From: CAVSUZ01 sp963791885
Lineage (GTDB): Bacteria > Pseudomonadota > Alphaproteobacteria > Acetobacterales > Acetobacteraceae
Direction: 5' to 3'
Assembly (NCBI GenBank): GCA_963791885.1
Contig: CAWBUL010000006.1
Coordinates: forward strand, 1,240,001 to 1,304,000
Length of the DNA: 64,000 nt
This document shows positions 34,350-44,469 of the stretch, in pieces. The stretch's first letter is position 1. Every line of letters begins with the position of its first letter. Made by a program: the position numbers and the translations under genes. The notes beneath the pieces were generated by a model. That model did no database searches. It was not told the DNA's origin and was given only the letters and a program-made list of their open reading frames with translations.

Positions 34350-36140
34350 ATGCCCCGCCCCGCCCCGCCGCACGCGCCGGCGCAGGAACTTGCTGACTTC
34401 ACGACCCAGCCGCGCGTGCTGGTGCTGTCTGCCATGGCAGTCGCCTGCGGCGGCTTCGGCGTGGCCTCTGCATGGGTACTGCTGCGGCTGATCGCGCTGG
34501 TCACCAACATTGCCTATCACGGAACGTTCTCCACCAAGGCTGGGTTGATTTCACTCGATACGCTCGGTCTCTGGTCGATCCTGATCCCCGTCGCCGGCTC
34601 AGTCATCATCGGCCTCATGGCCCGCTATGGGTCGGAGAAGATCCGCGGCCACGGCATTCCCGAGGCGCTGGAGGCTATCCTCATCGGTGAGAGCCGGATC
34701 GATGCGAAGGTGGCGGTACTGAAGCCGCTGTCGTCGGCGATTGCGATCGGCACGGGCGGACCTTTCGGCGCGGAAGGTCCCATCATCATGACGGGTGGTG
34801 CGCTGGGATCGTTGTTCGCGCAGTTCTTCGACCTTAGTGCAGCCGAGCGCAAAACGCTGCTCGTCGCAGGTGCCGCCGCCGGCATGACCGCAGTCTTCGG
34901 CACACCCATCGCGGCCGTCCTGCTTTCGGTCGAGCTGCTGCTGTTCGAATGGAAGCCGCGCAGCTTCATCCCCGTGCTCGTCGCCTGCATGACTGCGATT
35001 GTGGCGCGGGGCTGGGTGCTCGGCCATCTCCCATTGTTCCCCCATGCGGGCAGCCTACCGCTCGATCCGCTGACACTCATCGACTGCATCGTGCTTGGCA
35101 TCGTCTGCGGTGCCGCCTCTGGATTGCTGACTGGGATGGTGTACGGCGCGGAAGACAGCTTCATGAAGCTGCCGATCCACTGGATGTGGTGGCCGGTGAT
35201 CGGTGGCTTGGTCGTGGGTATCGGCGGTGTCTTTGATCCGAATGCGCTCGGCGTCGGTTATGCCAACATCCAGTTGCTGCTGAACGGGCATCAGAGCTTT
35301 GATTGGATCCTCAGGCTGATGCTGGTGAAGGCGATCATCTGGGCGGTCGCCCTTGGCTCTGGCACCTCGGGTGGCGTGCTCGCCCCGCTTCTGATGATCG
35401 GAGGGTGCGTGGGTGCTCTGTTCGGCACTCTGCTACCGCATGCCGGGCCGGGCGACTGGGCGCTGATCGGCATGGCCGCCACCATGGGCGGTACCATGCG
35501 CGCGCCGCTCACCGCCATGATGTTCGCGGTGGAACTCACCGGCGATGCCGCGCTGATCTGGCCGTTGCTTGCAGCCTGCGGGGCGGCTTTCGCCTTCACC
35601 GTGCTGCTTCTCAAACGCTCCATCCTAACCGAAAAAGTCGCACGCCGCGGCCACCACATACTGCGCGAATACACGGTTGATCCGCTGGAACTCGCTCGCG
35701 CGCGCGATGTGATGGTCGAACACGTCGACATCCTGTCGGCCGACATGCCGGTCAGTGAGATGGTCTCATTCTTCACCACGGGCGAGGCCGAACACCGCGC
35801 CTATCCCGTGCTCGATTCTGCAGGCCGTCCAGTGGCGCTGGCCACCCGCGCGGATGCGCTCGCCTTCGTCAACGACCCGGCGCACCAGGCAACGTCTCTG
35901 CGCGAAGCCCTCGGCAACCGTGACATTGTCATCGGTACCCTCGACGAACCGCTTTCATCTCTGGTCGCGCGGATGGTTCAGGCTGACGCGGGCCGTGTGC
36001 CGATCGTCGATTCGGACGGAACGCTCGTAGGTCTAGTGGCGCGGAAGGACCTGCTCCGCGTGCGTGCCCGGCAAATGCGGGAGGAACGGGAGCGGGAGCG
36101 CGTTCTGACGCTGCGATCAGTACAGACGTGGGCGCAATAA
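34350..36140 (+). CDS. ClC-family chloride channel/transporter with CBS domains
   Basis: A 596-aa membrane protein. The ClC selectivity motifs are RGHGIPEALEAI (GSGIP-type), GGPFGAEGPIIMTG (GxEGP with the gating Glu) and GSGTSGGVLAPLLMIGG (GxFxP-type). About ten hydrophobic segments are visible. The gating glutamate suggests proton-coupled exchange is possible. The C-terminal 150 residues contain a pair of CBS motifs (VMVEHVDILSADMPVSEM and GRVPIVDSDGTLVGLVARKD), which bind adenosine ligands in relatives. The ATG at 34350 was chosen; an earlier ATG at 34275 lies inside the MarR gene's start. It is divergent from a MarR regulator that probably controls it. Confidence 0.88.
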   Translation: MPRPAPPHAPAQELADFTTQPRVLVLSAMAVACGGFGVASAWVLLRLIALVTNIAYHGTFSTKAGLISLDTLGLWSILIPVAGSVIIGLMARYGSEKIRGHGIPEALEAILIGESRIDAKVAVLKPLSSAIAIGTGGPFGAEGPIIMTGGALGSLFAQFFDLSAAERKTLLVAGAAAGMTAVFGTPIAAVLLSVELLLFEWKPRSFIPVLVACMTAIVARGWVLGHLPLFPHAGSLPLDPLTLIDCIVLGIVCGAASGLLTGMVYGAEDSFMKLPIHWMWWPVIGGLVVGIGGVFDPNALGVGYANIQLLLNGHQSFDWILRLMLVKAIIWAVALGSGTSGGVLAPLLMIGGCVGALFGTLLPHAGPGDWALIGMAATMGGTMRAPLTAMMFAVELTGDAALIWPLLAACGAAFAFTVLLLKRSILTEKVARRGHHILREYTVDPLELARARDVMVEHVDILSADMPVSEMVSFFTTGEAEHRAYPVLDSAGRPVALATRADALAFVNDPAHQATSLREALGNRDIVIGTLDEPLSSLVARMVQADAGRVPIVDSDGTLVGLVARKDLLRVRARQMREERERERVLTLRSVQTWAQ

Positions 36141-36798
36141 CAACACTCGGCAACCAGAAGCCGCCATTCCGTTTGTATCGGAAGTGGCTGGAGACTCCCG
36201 CCCACCTGAGCGTCTGCTTTTCCTGTTGAACGCTCGAAAGCGGACCATCCGCTACCGGCCAAAACTGGAAGTTCCGCTAAGCGCCCAACCAAGTCATTTA
36301 ACCAAGCTGGGCAGCTGCCGAGAAGCGGACGCTCGACCCACGAGGGCTGATGGCGGGCTTGGGTGGTTTTCTGCCGGTCCGCTTCCGAGCGAGCCCAGGT
36401 GGATACCGGACATTCGGCTTACGACCGGGGCTGGCCGATTGCAGAATGGCCGCTCTCACAGGTTCAACAACGAGAAGCAGACGCTCGTTCTGGGACATCG
36501 TCACGGCAGCAAGCAGCCCTGTGCGGACACCCAGCGCGCAACGAACATGCAGCAAAGGCGACGTGCGCCTACATAGGATTAGGTCGGCGTGCCGCGGGAC
36601 CCGATCCGTTACAGTGAGCGACCATACCGCTGCTGCGGCTCATCGGTGAAAGGTCCGTGGCCCTGCGTCCTCTCGGCGGACAAATCCCCCGACCAACGAA
36701 TCCCATGCTAGACTAGGATCGCGAGGAGTTGGGGTCACGCGAGCAGAGCAGCCAGCAGGTCTATTCTGATACTCGGGGAGGTCGTTGGGAAGCCTGAC
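36141..36798. other. Intergenic, degenerate repeats
   Basis: About 660 bases without a supported gene. It contains several copies of GAAGCGGAC/CGGACATTC-like words (for example near 36325, 36375 and 36405) similar to those at 33700-33800. It looks like non-coding spacer of a type common in environmental alphaproteobacteria. Confidence 0.4.
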
Positions 36799-39616
36799 AT
36801 GAAGATCGAGGCGTGGCTGGAGCAACTGGGACTCGGGCAATACGCGGCTGCGTTTACCGAGCACCATGTCGATCTTGCGCTCGTCCATCATCTCAACGAC
36901 GGGGATTTGCGAGAATTGGGCGTCATCGCGCTCGGCCATCGCAAACGGCTCCTGATCGCAGCCGCGGAGCTTGCCGCGGGCGCGCCGCAACCTTCTACGC
37001 CAAGCTCCGATCGCGAGCCGTGGCGTGTGCGACCCGCTTGGCGAGATTCAGCTCAAGGGTCTCGACTTGCCCGCGCTCGTCTGGCGCCTACGCGGGATCG
37101 CGGGCGAAGCGGCGCCGGCAATCCGCGGTTTGTTCGTCGGTCGCAAGGCGGAGATCGAGCAGTTCAAGGGTATCCTCGGCGGTTGCGTGGGCGGGCGGAG
37201 CGGCCAGATCGTCTACGTCAGGGGCGACGCAGGCATCGGCAAGACGCGCCTGGTGGAGGAGTTCCGGCGGCTGGCCGAGGCGCAGGGCTTCACCGCCCAT
37301 CGCGCCCTGGTGCTTGATTTCGGCGCGGGCAAAGGTCGGGATCCGATGCGGAGCCTGGTCCGGAGCCTTTTAGGCATCTCTCCTACGTCCGACCCCGATG
37401 AGCGCCGGCGCACGGCGGACCGGCTGATCGCCGACGGGATCGTCAGGGCGGAGCAAGTCGCGTTTCTGCACGACCTTCTCGATCTGTCACACACGGGTGA
37501 ATGGCGCACGGTCTACGATGCCATGGACAACGCCGCGCGGAACCGCGGCAAGCGCGTCCTCGCGTCCGGTCTCGCCACGGCGGCGTGCAGGCGAGAGCCA
37601 ATCTTGCTTATCGTAGAGGACTTGCACTGGGCGGATCCGCTGGTGCTCGCAAATCTTGCGGCGTTCGGATCGGCGATAGCCGATGGTCCCGGATTGCTGG
37701 TGATGACCTCGCGCGTCGAAGGCGACCGGCTCGACGCGGCCTGGCGTGCGAGCTGCCGTGGGACGTCGTTTTCCTCGATCGATCTCGGACCGCTGCGGCA
37801 GGAAGAGGCGATGAGCATCGCTGGCAACTTCATCGATGCGACCCAGCGCGTGGCACTTGCCTGCATTGAGCGCGCGGGCGGCAATCCGCTGTTCCTCGAA
37901 CAATTACTGCGCAATGCCGAAGAGGAGAGAGGGGAGGTCATTCCCGCATCGATCCAGAGCCTCGTTCTCGCCCGCATGGACCGGCTGACGCGACCCGATC
38001 GCCAGGCGTTTCAGGCCGCTTCAGTGATCGGCCAGCGTTTTGACCTGGGCCTGCTGCGCTGGCTCATCGACATGCCCGACTACGTCTGCGATGGCCTCAT
38101 CAGCACCGCGCTGGTATTGCCGGACGGGGAGGAGTTCCTGTTCGCCCACGCGCTGATCCAGGAAGGGGCGTACGCCTCGTTGCTGCGATCGCGCCGGCGA
38201 GACCTGCACCGCCAGGCGGCCGAGTGGTTCGCGGACCAGGACGCGGTGCTGCACGCCCAGCACCTCGATCGCGCGGAGGACGACCAGACGCCGCGTGCGT
38301 ATCTCGACGCGGCCCGGGCGCAGCGCACGGCGTATCACGCCGATACCGCGCTGCGGCTGGCGGACCGGGGTCTGGAAATTGCCCGCGCCAAGGCGGACAG
38401 TCACGCGCTCACCTGTCTGAAGGGCGAGTTGCAGCTCGATCTCGGCGAGATCGCCGGGTCGATCGAGACGTACCGGCCGGCGATCGAAGCCGCCCCTGAC
38501 GAGCCGGCGCTGTGTCAGGCGCAACTTGGGCTCGCGGAAGCCCTGCGGGTGAGCGAGGGTCTAGCTGAGGCGCAAGCGTTGCTCGATGCGGCGCAGGTCG
38601 TAGCGGAGCGCCACGGCATGGTGAGCGAGCTCGCGCGCCTGCATCACCTCAGGGGCAACATCTTTTTTCCGCTCGGGAATATCGAGGGGTGCCGCGATCA
38701 GCATGACCGGGGCCTCTTCTACGCGCAACGCTCGGGCTCTCCCGAAGCGGAAGCGCGCGCACTTGGCGGACTTGCTGACGCTGCCTATGCGCAGGGGAGG
38801 ATGCGAACCGCATTCGGACATTTCAGCCGATGCGTCGCGCTATGCCAGGAGCATGGGCTCGGCCGAATCGAAGTTGCGAACCGCTCCATGGTGGGGTTCA
38901 GCCGCATCTACCTCAACGAAGCCCGGCAGGCGCGGAGCGATGGCGACGCGGCTGCCCGCACCGCTTCATTGGTCGGTCATCCGCGTGCCGAGCTGCTCGG
39001 CCATACGATGGGCGCCATGGCTTGTTGCGAACTGGGCGAGCATGACGCGACGGACGTTTATCTCGAGCGGGTCATCCGGCTTGCGCGGGCGCTCGGCGCG
39101 CGGCGGTTCGAAGCGCAAGCCCTGGAATTTAAGGGGCGCATCCTGCTCGACACCGGCCGCCGCGCAGAGGCCGCGGAAATGCTCCGAGAGGCCTTGGCGA
39201 TGTGCCGGGAAGCGGGGATGCAGTTTTGTGGACCGAAGGTGATGAGCGCGCTGAGCCGGGTCGTGGACGATCCAGCCGAGCGTGTGACCCTGCTCGCCGA
39301 GGGACTGGATTTGCTCGGCCGCGGATCGATCGGCCACAACCATCTCTGGTTTTTCCGCGATGCCGCCGAGGCGCATCTATCGGCCGGAGACGCGGAGGGC
39401 GTGTTGCGCTATGTCGCAGGACTCGAGGATTACGGGCGCGCTGAGCCACTGCCATGGTCGGATCTCTTCGTTGCCCGCGGCCGCACGCTTGCCGTCATCT
39501 TGCGAGACGGCGTTGATGACCGGGTGCGCGACGAGTTGGTTCGACTCCGCGTCGAACTTGAAAGCGCCGGATTCGCCACCTTTCTCCCCGCTATCGAAGC
39601 CATGCTTGTAGCCTAA
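36799..39616 (+). pseudogene. SAM-cyclase-ATPase-TPR signalling protein, cyclase domain deleted
   Basis: The first frame (36799 onward) encodes a SAM domain: WLEQLGLGQYAAAFTEHHVD and LRELGVIALGHRKRLL. In intact relatives a class III adenylate/guanylate cyclase follows. Here only its last residues remain (LGEIQLKGLDLPALVWRLRG), in a different frame, so an out-of-frame deletion of about 180 residues joined the two near 37010-37030. The rest (about 37040-39616) is open: a P-loop ATPase with GDAGIGKTR (Walker A) and ILLIVEDLHWADP (Walker B), then many TPR-like helical repeats. The second frame could start at ATG 36971 and make an 881-aa ATPase-TPR protein without SAM or cyclase. Confidence 0.82.
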
Positions 39617-40359
39617 CCGTCTCCTTCGGGAGGCCATTCTCAGCCATCGTCACCTCGCGCGGCAAGGAACGCCACCCTGCGCCGCCTCTTCACGGGCCAG
39701 GACGGCTGGGCCAGGAAGGGAGAGGTGGGGCGGTCAGCCGAGCGCTCACCGACCCCTCAACGCAACGGTTGCACGGCTACTCGCGCGATACGCGAAAAAG
39801 CCCGAATTCCGGCCCGCTACGGGCCTCCAGGCCGAAGGGCGTCCTCCCCCCCTGGGGAACTCGCCTAGCCTGCCCTAAGTGGCTCGGAATCCGGGCGCGG
39901 AACCGGCGATTGGCTATGAGCCGACGCAGAGCGGGAGGAAGGGCCGGGGGGCCGGTCATCCGGCTGGCGCGGAACCCTATTGGAACCCCGGCGCGGGGCC
40001 TGGTTCTGGCGGATCTGGCTAAGTCCTTGAAAAGCTTGGTTGCGGGGACAGGATTTGGCCGACAGTTGACCCTGCCTCCCGCGACATGCTGATCGGCGAG
40101 AACGCTCGGGGCGCGAGGTCGGAGCGCAACCAGCCGAAATGCGTCAGATGCCTGCAGCGGCCGTCCACAGCGGCGGAGTGGGTCCGTAGCACCGATCTCT
40201 CGGGGCTCGAGCACCGTCGCGGCAGAGTGAGGCCCGCAGGAGGCTTCACGTTTCGTTCTGCGATATTGTCGAATGGCTCAGCCGCTGCCGGACCACTTTC
40301 TCGGCTGCACCGATTCTCCCCTCTCTTCAATGTAAAATAGCTCGGAGAGAAGGGACGAA
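39617..40359. other. Intergenic, no supported gene
   Basis: About 740 GC-rich bases between the ATPase gene and the M24 gene, which converge. No frame has recognisable features. Confidence 0.45.
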
Positions 40360-41505
40360 TTAGAGTACGGCAAGATCGCGAGGAAAATGGGACAGGACCT
40401 CACACCCATCGTCTGTAACCAAAACATTATCAATCAACCTCGCGCCCAGTTTCTCCTCATAAATGTATATCGGGGGTTCAACCGACAGCACCATTCCTGA
40501 TTTGAGAATCTCTTCCGACCCTTCAAAAATGTGTATCGATTCTCCCCAAGCTGGCGGAAAGCCTGGTGCAATGCCGTATCCGCTTGTATGCAATTGATAT
40601 TTTGATAGCCCAGCGCTATCGAAGACTCTCTTTACGGCCTGATGAGGAACTACAGTCGGAACGCCATGTCTTATCTCAGCAATACACGCATCTGAGGCAT
40701 CGCGAACAGCTTGATATATTTCCTTCATTCTTGGCGCAGGGGTGCCAAGGCACATGACGCGACCTATTGTGGCGCAATAGCGTTTATAGGCGGCACCGTA
40801 TTCATTATGCATGAAATCGCCCCTCTTTAGCCTGCGCTCGCTCGGCAGTGCATGTGAGTAGCAGCAGCGCTCCCCGGAGCCAAAATTCATAGGGCTAGGT
40901 GGACTATCGCTACCAAGCGCCATCATAGTTCTATGGGCTTCAGCGGCGACTTCCAACTCGGAACGCCCCTCAGATACTGCCGAGACGAAACTGCGCATTC
41001 CTTCATCAGCAATGAAGGCCGCCTTGCGAATATATTCAATTTCGGCGGGTGATTTGACCCACTTAATTTTTTCTATCAAGTAAGTCACATCAAGAACGGA
41101 ATTGCCGAGAAACTCTTTGATTTCCTCATATTGGTGCGGACTCAGGTAGTAGGCTGGAGCCTCAAGTCCCACCCGTAAGCCACGAAACCTCCTCTGGTTG
41201 AAGATGTCTTTGAGAATGTCGATTGGATTTTGGGGCTGGAGCCAAGTTCGGATTTCGTCCGCCAGACTATGGTCCAGAAGCTCAGCTCTTTCCGCCAACT
41301 TGGACAGGAGCACCAGTGGCGCCTGGTCTAGAGTAAAGAACAAACACTGAAAATGCTGATAACCTTTTCCTCTCCACCCGACGAGATAATTGATATTAAT
41401 TGGCGATATCACTAACAACAAGTCCAGCTGATGATCTCTCATCACTGCTCGGACGTTAGCTTGCCGCTTCTCGAACTCCATCTCAGCAAAATCATGTTTG
41501 GACAT
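40360..41505 (-). CDS. M24 (creatinase/prolidase-like) protein with altered metal site
   Basis: A 381-aa protein with the N-terminal creatinase domain and C-terminal pita-bread fold of M24 peptidases. Metal ligands expected in aminopeptidases are mostly replaced: the Asp of VDFG is Glu in NEYGAAYKRYC, the second Asp is absent (CATIGRV), the ligand His is Tyr in HTSGYGIAPGF, and only the Glu of SVEPPIY is standard. Metal-free members include creatinase and the ectoine hydrolase DoeA, so a C-N hydrolase of a small amide or guanidine-like compound is more likely than a peptidase. It is the last gene of the ABC operon above it (56 bases after the permease) and may cleave the imported substrate. 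Confidence 0.82.
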   Translation of the reverse strand: MSKHDFAEMEFEKRQANVRAVMRDHQLDLLLVISPININYLVGWRGKGYQHFQCLFFTLDQAPLVLLSKLAERAELLDHSLADEIRTWLQPQNPIDILKDIFNQRRFRGLRVGLEAPAYYLSPHQYEEIKEFLGNSVLDVTYLIEKIKWVKSPAEIEYIRKAAFIADEGMRSFVSAVSEGRSELEVAAEAHRTMMALGSDSPPSPMNFGSGERCCYSHALPSERRLKRGDFMHNEYGAAYKRYCATIGRVMCLGTPAPRMKEIYQAVRDASDACIAEIRHGVPTVVPHQAVKRVFDSAGLSKYQLHTSGYGIAPGFPPAWGESIHIFEGSEEILKSGMVLSVEPPIYIYEEKLGARLIDNVLVTDDGCEVLSHFPRDLAVL

Positions 41506-41560
41506 ACTTAATCTCCCCTATTTTTGCACTGGCTTCCAATCAGACACCGACCTCGTTCCA

Positions 41561-42400
41561 TTAGTGTCCAGAATTGGTAAAGTCCCCCCGGCCGCGGGCG
41601 CGTAGCTCTCCCATTGTGGTTAGGACACTCCCACCCGCTATAATTGCGGCAGCCAGGAATACCAATACCGAGGAAGCGGCAGTTAGTGTCGGATCAAACT
41701 CAAACCGTACTCCTTCCCACATCCGCACGGGCAAAGTCACAGATCGAGGGCCGCTCAGAAAGATGGCCAGGATCACCTCGTCGAATGACGTCAGGAAAGC
41801 GAATGCCATCCCGCCGAGCACGGCAGGCAAAATGAGAGGCAAGGTTATGTGCCGGAAAGCTGCAGATGGACTTGCACCGAGGCTCCGAGCGGCCAATTCA
41901 ACCCGCGGGTCAATCACGCTGACGCCCGCCGACACAATCAGGATTACGAGAGGAATTGCTAGGACCGTGTGGCCAAGAAAAATTGCTAGGATGCTACCTG
42001 CAAGATGGAAAGAAGATAGCAAGAGGTAGAGACCTACTGCTGTCACGACCGCCGGCACTACGATAGGTGAGAGCAAAAACAGTTCGAGTAACCTCTTGCC
42101 TCTAAACTCGCTCCGGGTCAGGCCAATTGCTGCGCTTGTGCCAAGGCAGGTCGCTGACACGGCAACCGAACATGCTATTTCGAGGCTTAAAACCATGGAT
42201 CCGATCCATCTCTCGGACCCAAATAGGCTTCTATACCACCGCAGTGAAAGCGCCCTGGGTGGAAATTCCATAAACAGAGAGTCACCAAATGAAAGCACCA
42301 CAATTATCAAGATTGGCAGCAACTGAAAGAGGGCAACAAGAATAGCCCAACCGGTGAGAAAGCCTCTTTTTCGTGTTTCCACAGCCGCGTGGCTAATCAT
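41561..42400 (-). CDS. Polyamine-type ABC importer permease (PotC-like)
   Basis: A 279-aa inner-membrane protein with six hydrophobic segments starting at ATG 42400 (an upstream extension is poor). The EAA-type loop is VELAARSLGASPSAAFRHIT. Its start overlaps the stop of the PotB-like gene (ATGA), so the two permeases are translated together and form a heterodimer. Confidence 0.88.
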   Translation of the reverse strand: MISHAAVETRKRGFLTGWAILVALFQLLPILIIVVLSFGDSLFMEFPPRALSLRWYRSLFGSERWIGSMVLSLEIACSVAVSATCLGTSAAIGLTRSEFRGKRLLELFLLSPIVVPAVVTAVGLYLLLSSFHLAGSILAIFLGHTVLAIPLVILIVSAGVSVIDPRVELAARSLGASPSAAFRHITLPLILPAVLGGMAFAFLTSFDEVILAIFLSGPRSVTLPVRMWEGVRFEFDPTLTAASSVLVFLAAAIIAGGSVLTTMGELRARGRGDFTNSGH

Positions 42401-43275
42401 AAGCGAGCCTGCGACGACGATATGACCTTGATTCCGAGTAAGAGTGTAAACAGGACATAGAGCCCGCCTACGACGACCAAGAGCAAAACCGCCAGGGATG
42501 AACCCAAGCCCCAATTGATCAGCTCATTGACATACATGTCAATCAGTGTAGCGAGCGTGATCTCTCCTCGACCACCAACAAGCGCGGGAGTGATATAGTA
42601 GCCGACAGCGAGGAGAAAAACCATACAACATCCAGACGCTACTCCGGGCAGGCTGAGTGGTAAATAAATTTTTGTGAAGGAAGCAAATGGCGAGGCTCCA
42701 AGGCTGCGACTGGCTCGGACAAGCGATAAATCCATTTGTAGCATCACGGCATAAATCGGGAAGACCATGAATGGAAGAAGGACATGAACCATCGCAAGCT
42801 GCACACCAATCATGTTATAGATAAGCTTCAGCGGCTTGGTTATCAGATGGGATGATAAGAGAAGTTTATTTACTATACCGCTGTCTCCCAGAATGATTAC
42901 CCATGCAAAGCTCCGCACGAGAATACTCGTTCCGAACGGGATCAGTATCGCTGCCAAGAACGCTTGAGACACAGCGGGACGCATCTTTGTCAGCGCGAAC
43001 GCAAACGGATAAGCAACCAAAAGGCAGAACACCGTCACTATAAACGCGATCTGAACGGTGTTCCTAAGCGCGGTAATGTATGCTCGATCTGCAAATAAGC
43101 TCTCGTAGTTCATCAAGCTAAGATGTGGTGCATATAAGCTCCAGGCCCCTAGACGCGACAGAGGCCATAGATAAAGCACGACCAAATACAGTAAGGTGGG
43201 TACAATCAGAAGGACGTGCTTGGGACGCCAACTTCCCAAATCCCCGGCAGGATCACTCCTCGGCCAAATAGCCAC
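42397..43275 (-). CDS. Polyamine-type ABC importer permease (PotB-like)
   Basis: A 292-aa permease with the N-terminal membrane segment VLLIVPTLLYLVVLYLW and the coupling loop SLVRASRSLGASPFASFTKI. Partner of the PotC-like permease with which it overlaps. It follows the substrate-binding gene by 75 bases. Confidence 0.88.
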   Translation of the reverse strand: MAIWPRSDPAGDLGSWRPKHVLLIVPTLLYLVVLYLWPLSRLGAWSLYAPHLSLMNYESLFADRAYITALRNTVQIAFIVTVFCLLVAYPFAFALTKMRPAVSQAFLAAILIPFGTSILVRSFAWVIILGDSGIVNKLLLSSHLITKPLKLIYNMIGVQLAMVHVLLPFMVFPIYAVMLQMDLSLVRASRSLGASPFASFTKIYLPLSLPGVASGCCMVFLLAVGYYITPALVGGRGEITLATLIDMYVNELINWGLGSSLAVLLLVVVGGLYVLFTLLLGIKVISSSQARL

Positions 43276-43350
43276 TTAGTTCCTCGCCTATGTCGGTGAA
43301 CACAGCGCGCATCACCAGAGGCTCCCAGCCGCCTCCAAATGGACGCCCCC

Positions 43351-44448
43351 TTAGCTCAGCATCCACTTCGCGAAGATTTCGGCCTGCCTTTCTCGTTGAG
43401 TTTTGCCATCCTGACCAACGGATCCCCACCAGTTCACGTCCCACCAGAATTGCTTATCGACGTTGTCAGGAGAAGTAGGAACCACTGCGGCTTCATCCAT
43501 TGTGAGAAATCGGAAGGCATTGAGATTCGTCGGTCCATAGGGGACCGCCTTCGCCATTCGGGCTTGTCGTTCTGGTTGGATCGCAAAATTGATAAATTTA
43601 TGGGCCAGTTCAAGGTTCCGTGATCCCTTTAAAACTGCCCAATAGTTAGCTCCGAGTTTACCTTGATTGAAATCAAAGGCGATAGGAGCTCCCTGTCTCT
43701 GGAGTGGCACCGCTTGCGCAGCGACGGCGCATCCGACGGCGGCATCTCCCGCAGCGATCACTTGAACTCCTTGCGCGACGGATGCGAACCACTTTGACAC
43801 ATATGGTTTAATCCGGTCGAGGCTACGCCAGGCTCTCCCGGTATCGAGCGGATAGAGTTTAGCCATATCCACGCCGTCCGCCAAAAGGGCAACTTCGAGA
43901 GGGGGCGATATCCCACCCCCAAAATTGAATGTACGCCCGCCCGAAAACTTACGAATGTCCCAAACCTCGGGCCATGAATGAGGATGTCGGTCACCTTCAA
44001 AGGTCTTCGAATTGTAGACTATGTTCAGTGAATACACAGAAGATCCCAGGCCATACTCTTGGCGCAAGTTACTAGGTATACCGTCAAGCAGTCTCGAGTC
44101 TAGCTTCGTGTAGTCGATTGGTTCGACTAAGCCGTTCTTAACCAGCGTTAGGATGGCAGGTAGATCAGTTTCGATAAGATCCCACTGCATGTCTCCGGTT
44201 TGCGCCATCGCCTCAATCTTCGACGGCAATGGCGGTCCATCATCTCGGACTGACACGCCCTGTTCTTGGGAAAAAGGTTCGAAATCTACCTCGCGAAGAG
44301 CCTTGACCCAGGCCCCGCCCCAGCCCACGACAACCAGCTCGTCTGCGCGAGCTGCGGTGCGACGGGTCGGAATAAGAGAGCCAGCCACGGCTCCTAAGGA
44401 GCCTCCAATCAAGCTGCGACGGCTCGTCGCAAAACGAAGTATCGACAT
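43351..44448 (-). CDS. Polyamine-type ABC importer substrate-binding protein (PotD-like)
   Basis: A 365-aa periplasmic protein with a twin-arginine-like signal (ATSRRSLIGGSLGAVAGSLI) followed by a mature N-terminus ELVVVGWGGAWVKAL typical of PotD/PotF-type binding proteins. Family features include WDLIETDLPAILTLV near residue 90 and the late FINFAIQPERQARMAKAVPYGPTN-type region. The ligand pocket is not resolved, so the substrate may be a polyamine, an opine or a related cation. It lies 21 bases downstream of the ATPase. Confidence 0.86.
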   Translation of the reverse strand: MSILRFATSRRSLIGGSLGAVAGSLIPTRRTAARADELVVVGWGGAWVKALREVDFEPFSQEQGVSVRDDGPPLPSKIEAMAQTGDMQWDLIETDLPAILTLVKNGLVEPIDYTKLDSRLLDGIPSNLRQEYGLGSSVYSLNIVYNSKTFEGDRHPHSWPEVWDIRKFSGGRTFNFGGGISPPLEVALLADGVDMAKLYPLDTGRAWRSLDRIKPYVSKWFASVAQGVQVIAAGDAAVGCAVAAQAVPLQRQGAPIAFDFNQGKLGANYWAVLKGSRNLELAHKFINFAIQPERQARMAKAVPYGPTNLNAFRFLTMDEAAVVPTSPDNVDKQFWWDVNWWGSVGQDGKTQRERQAEIFAKWMLS

Positions 44449-44469
44449 TTCGTCCTCCCCTGGCCCCAG

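Noticed and set aside
36141..36798. A small RNA gene in the long spacer
   Set aside because: No promoter plus terminator pair was seen; repeated words look like degenerate intergenic repeats.
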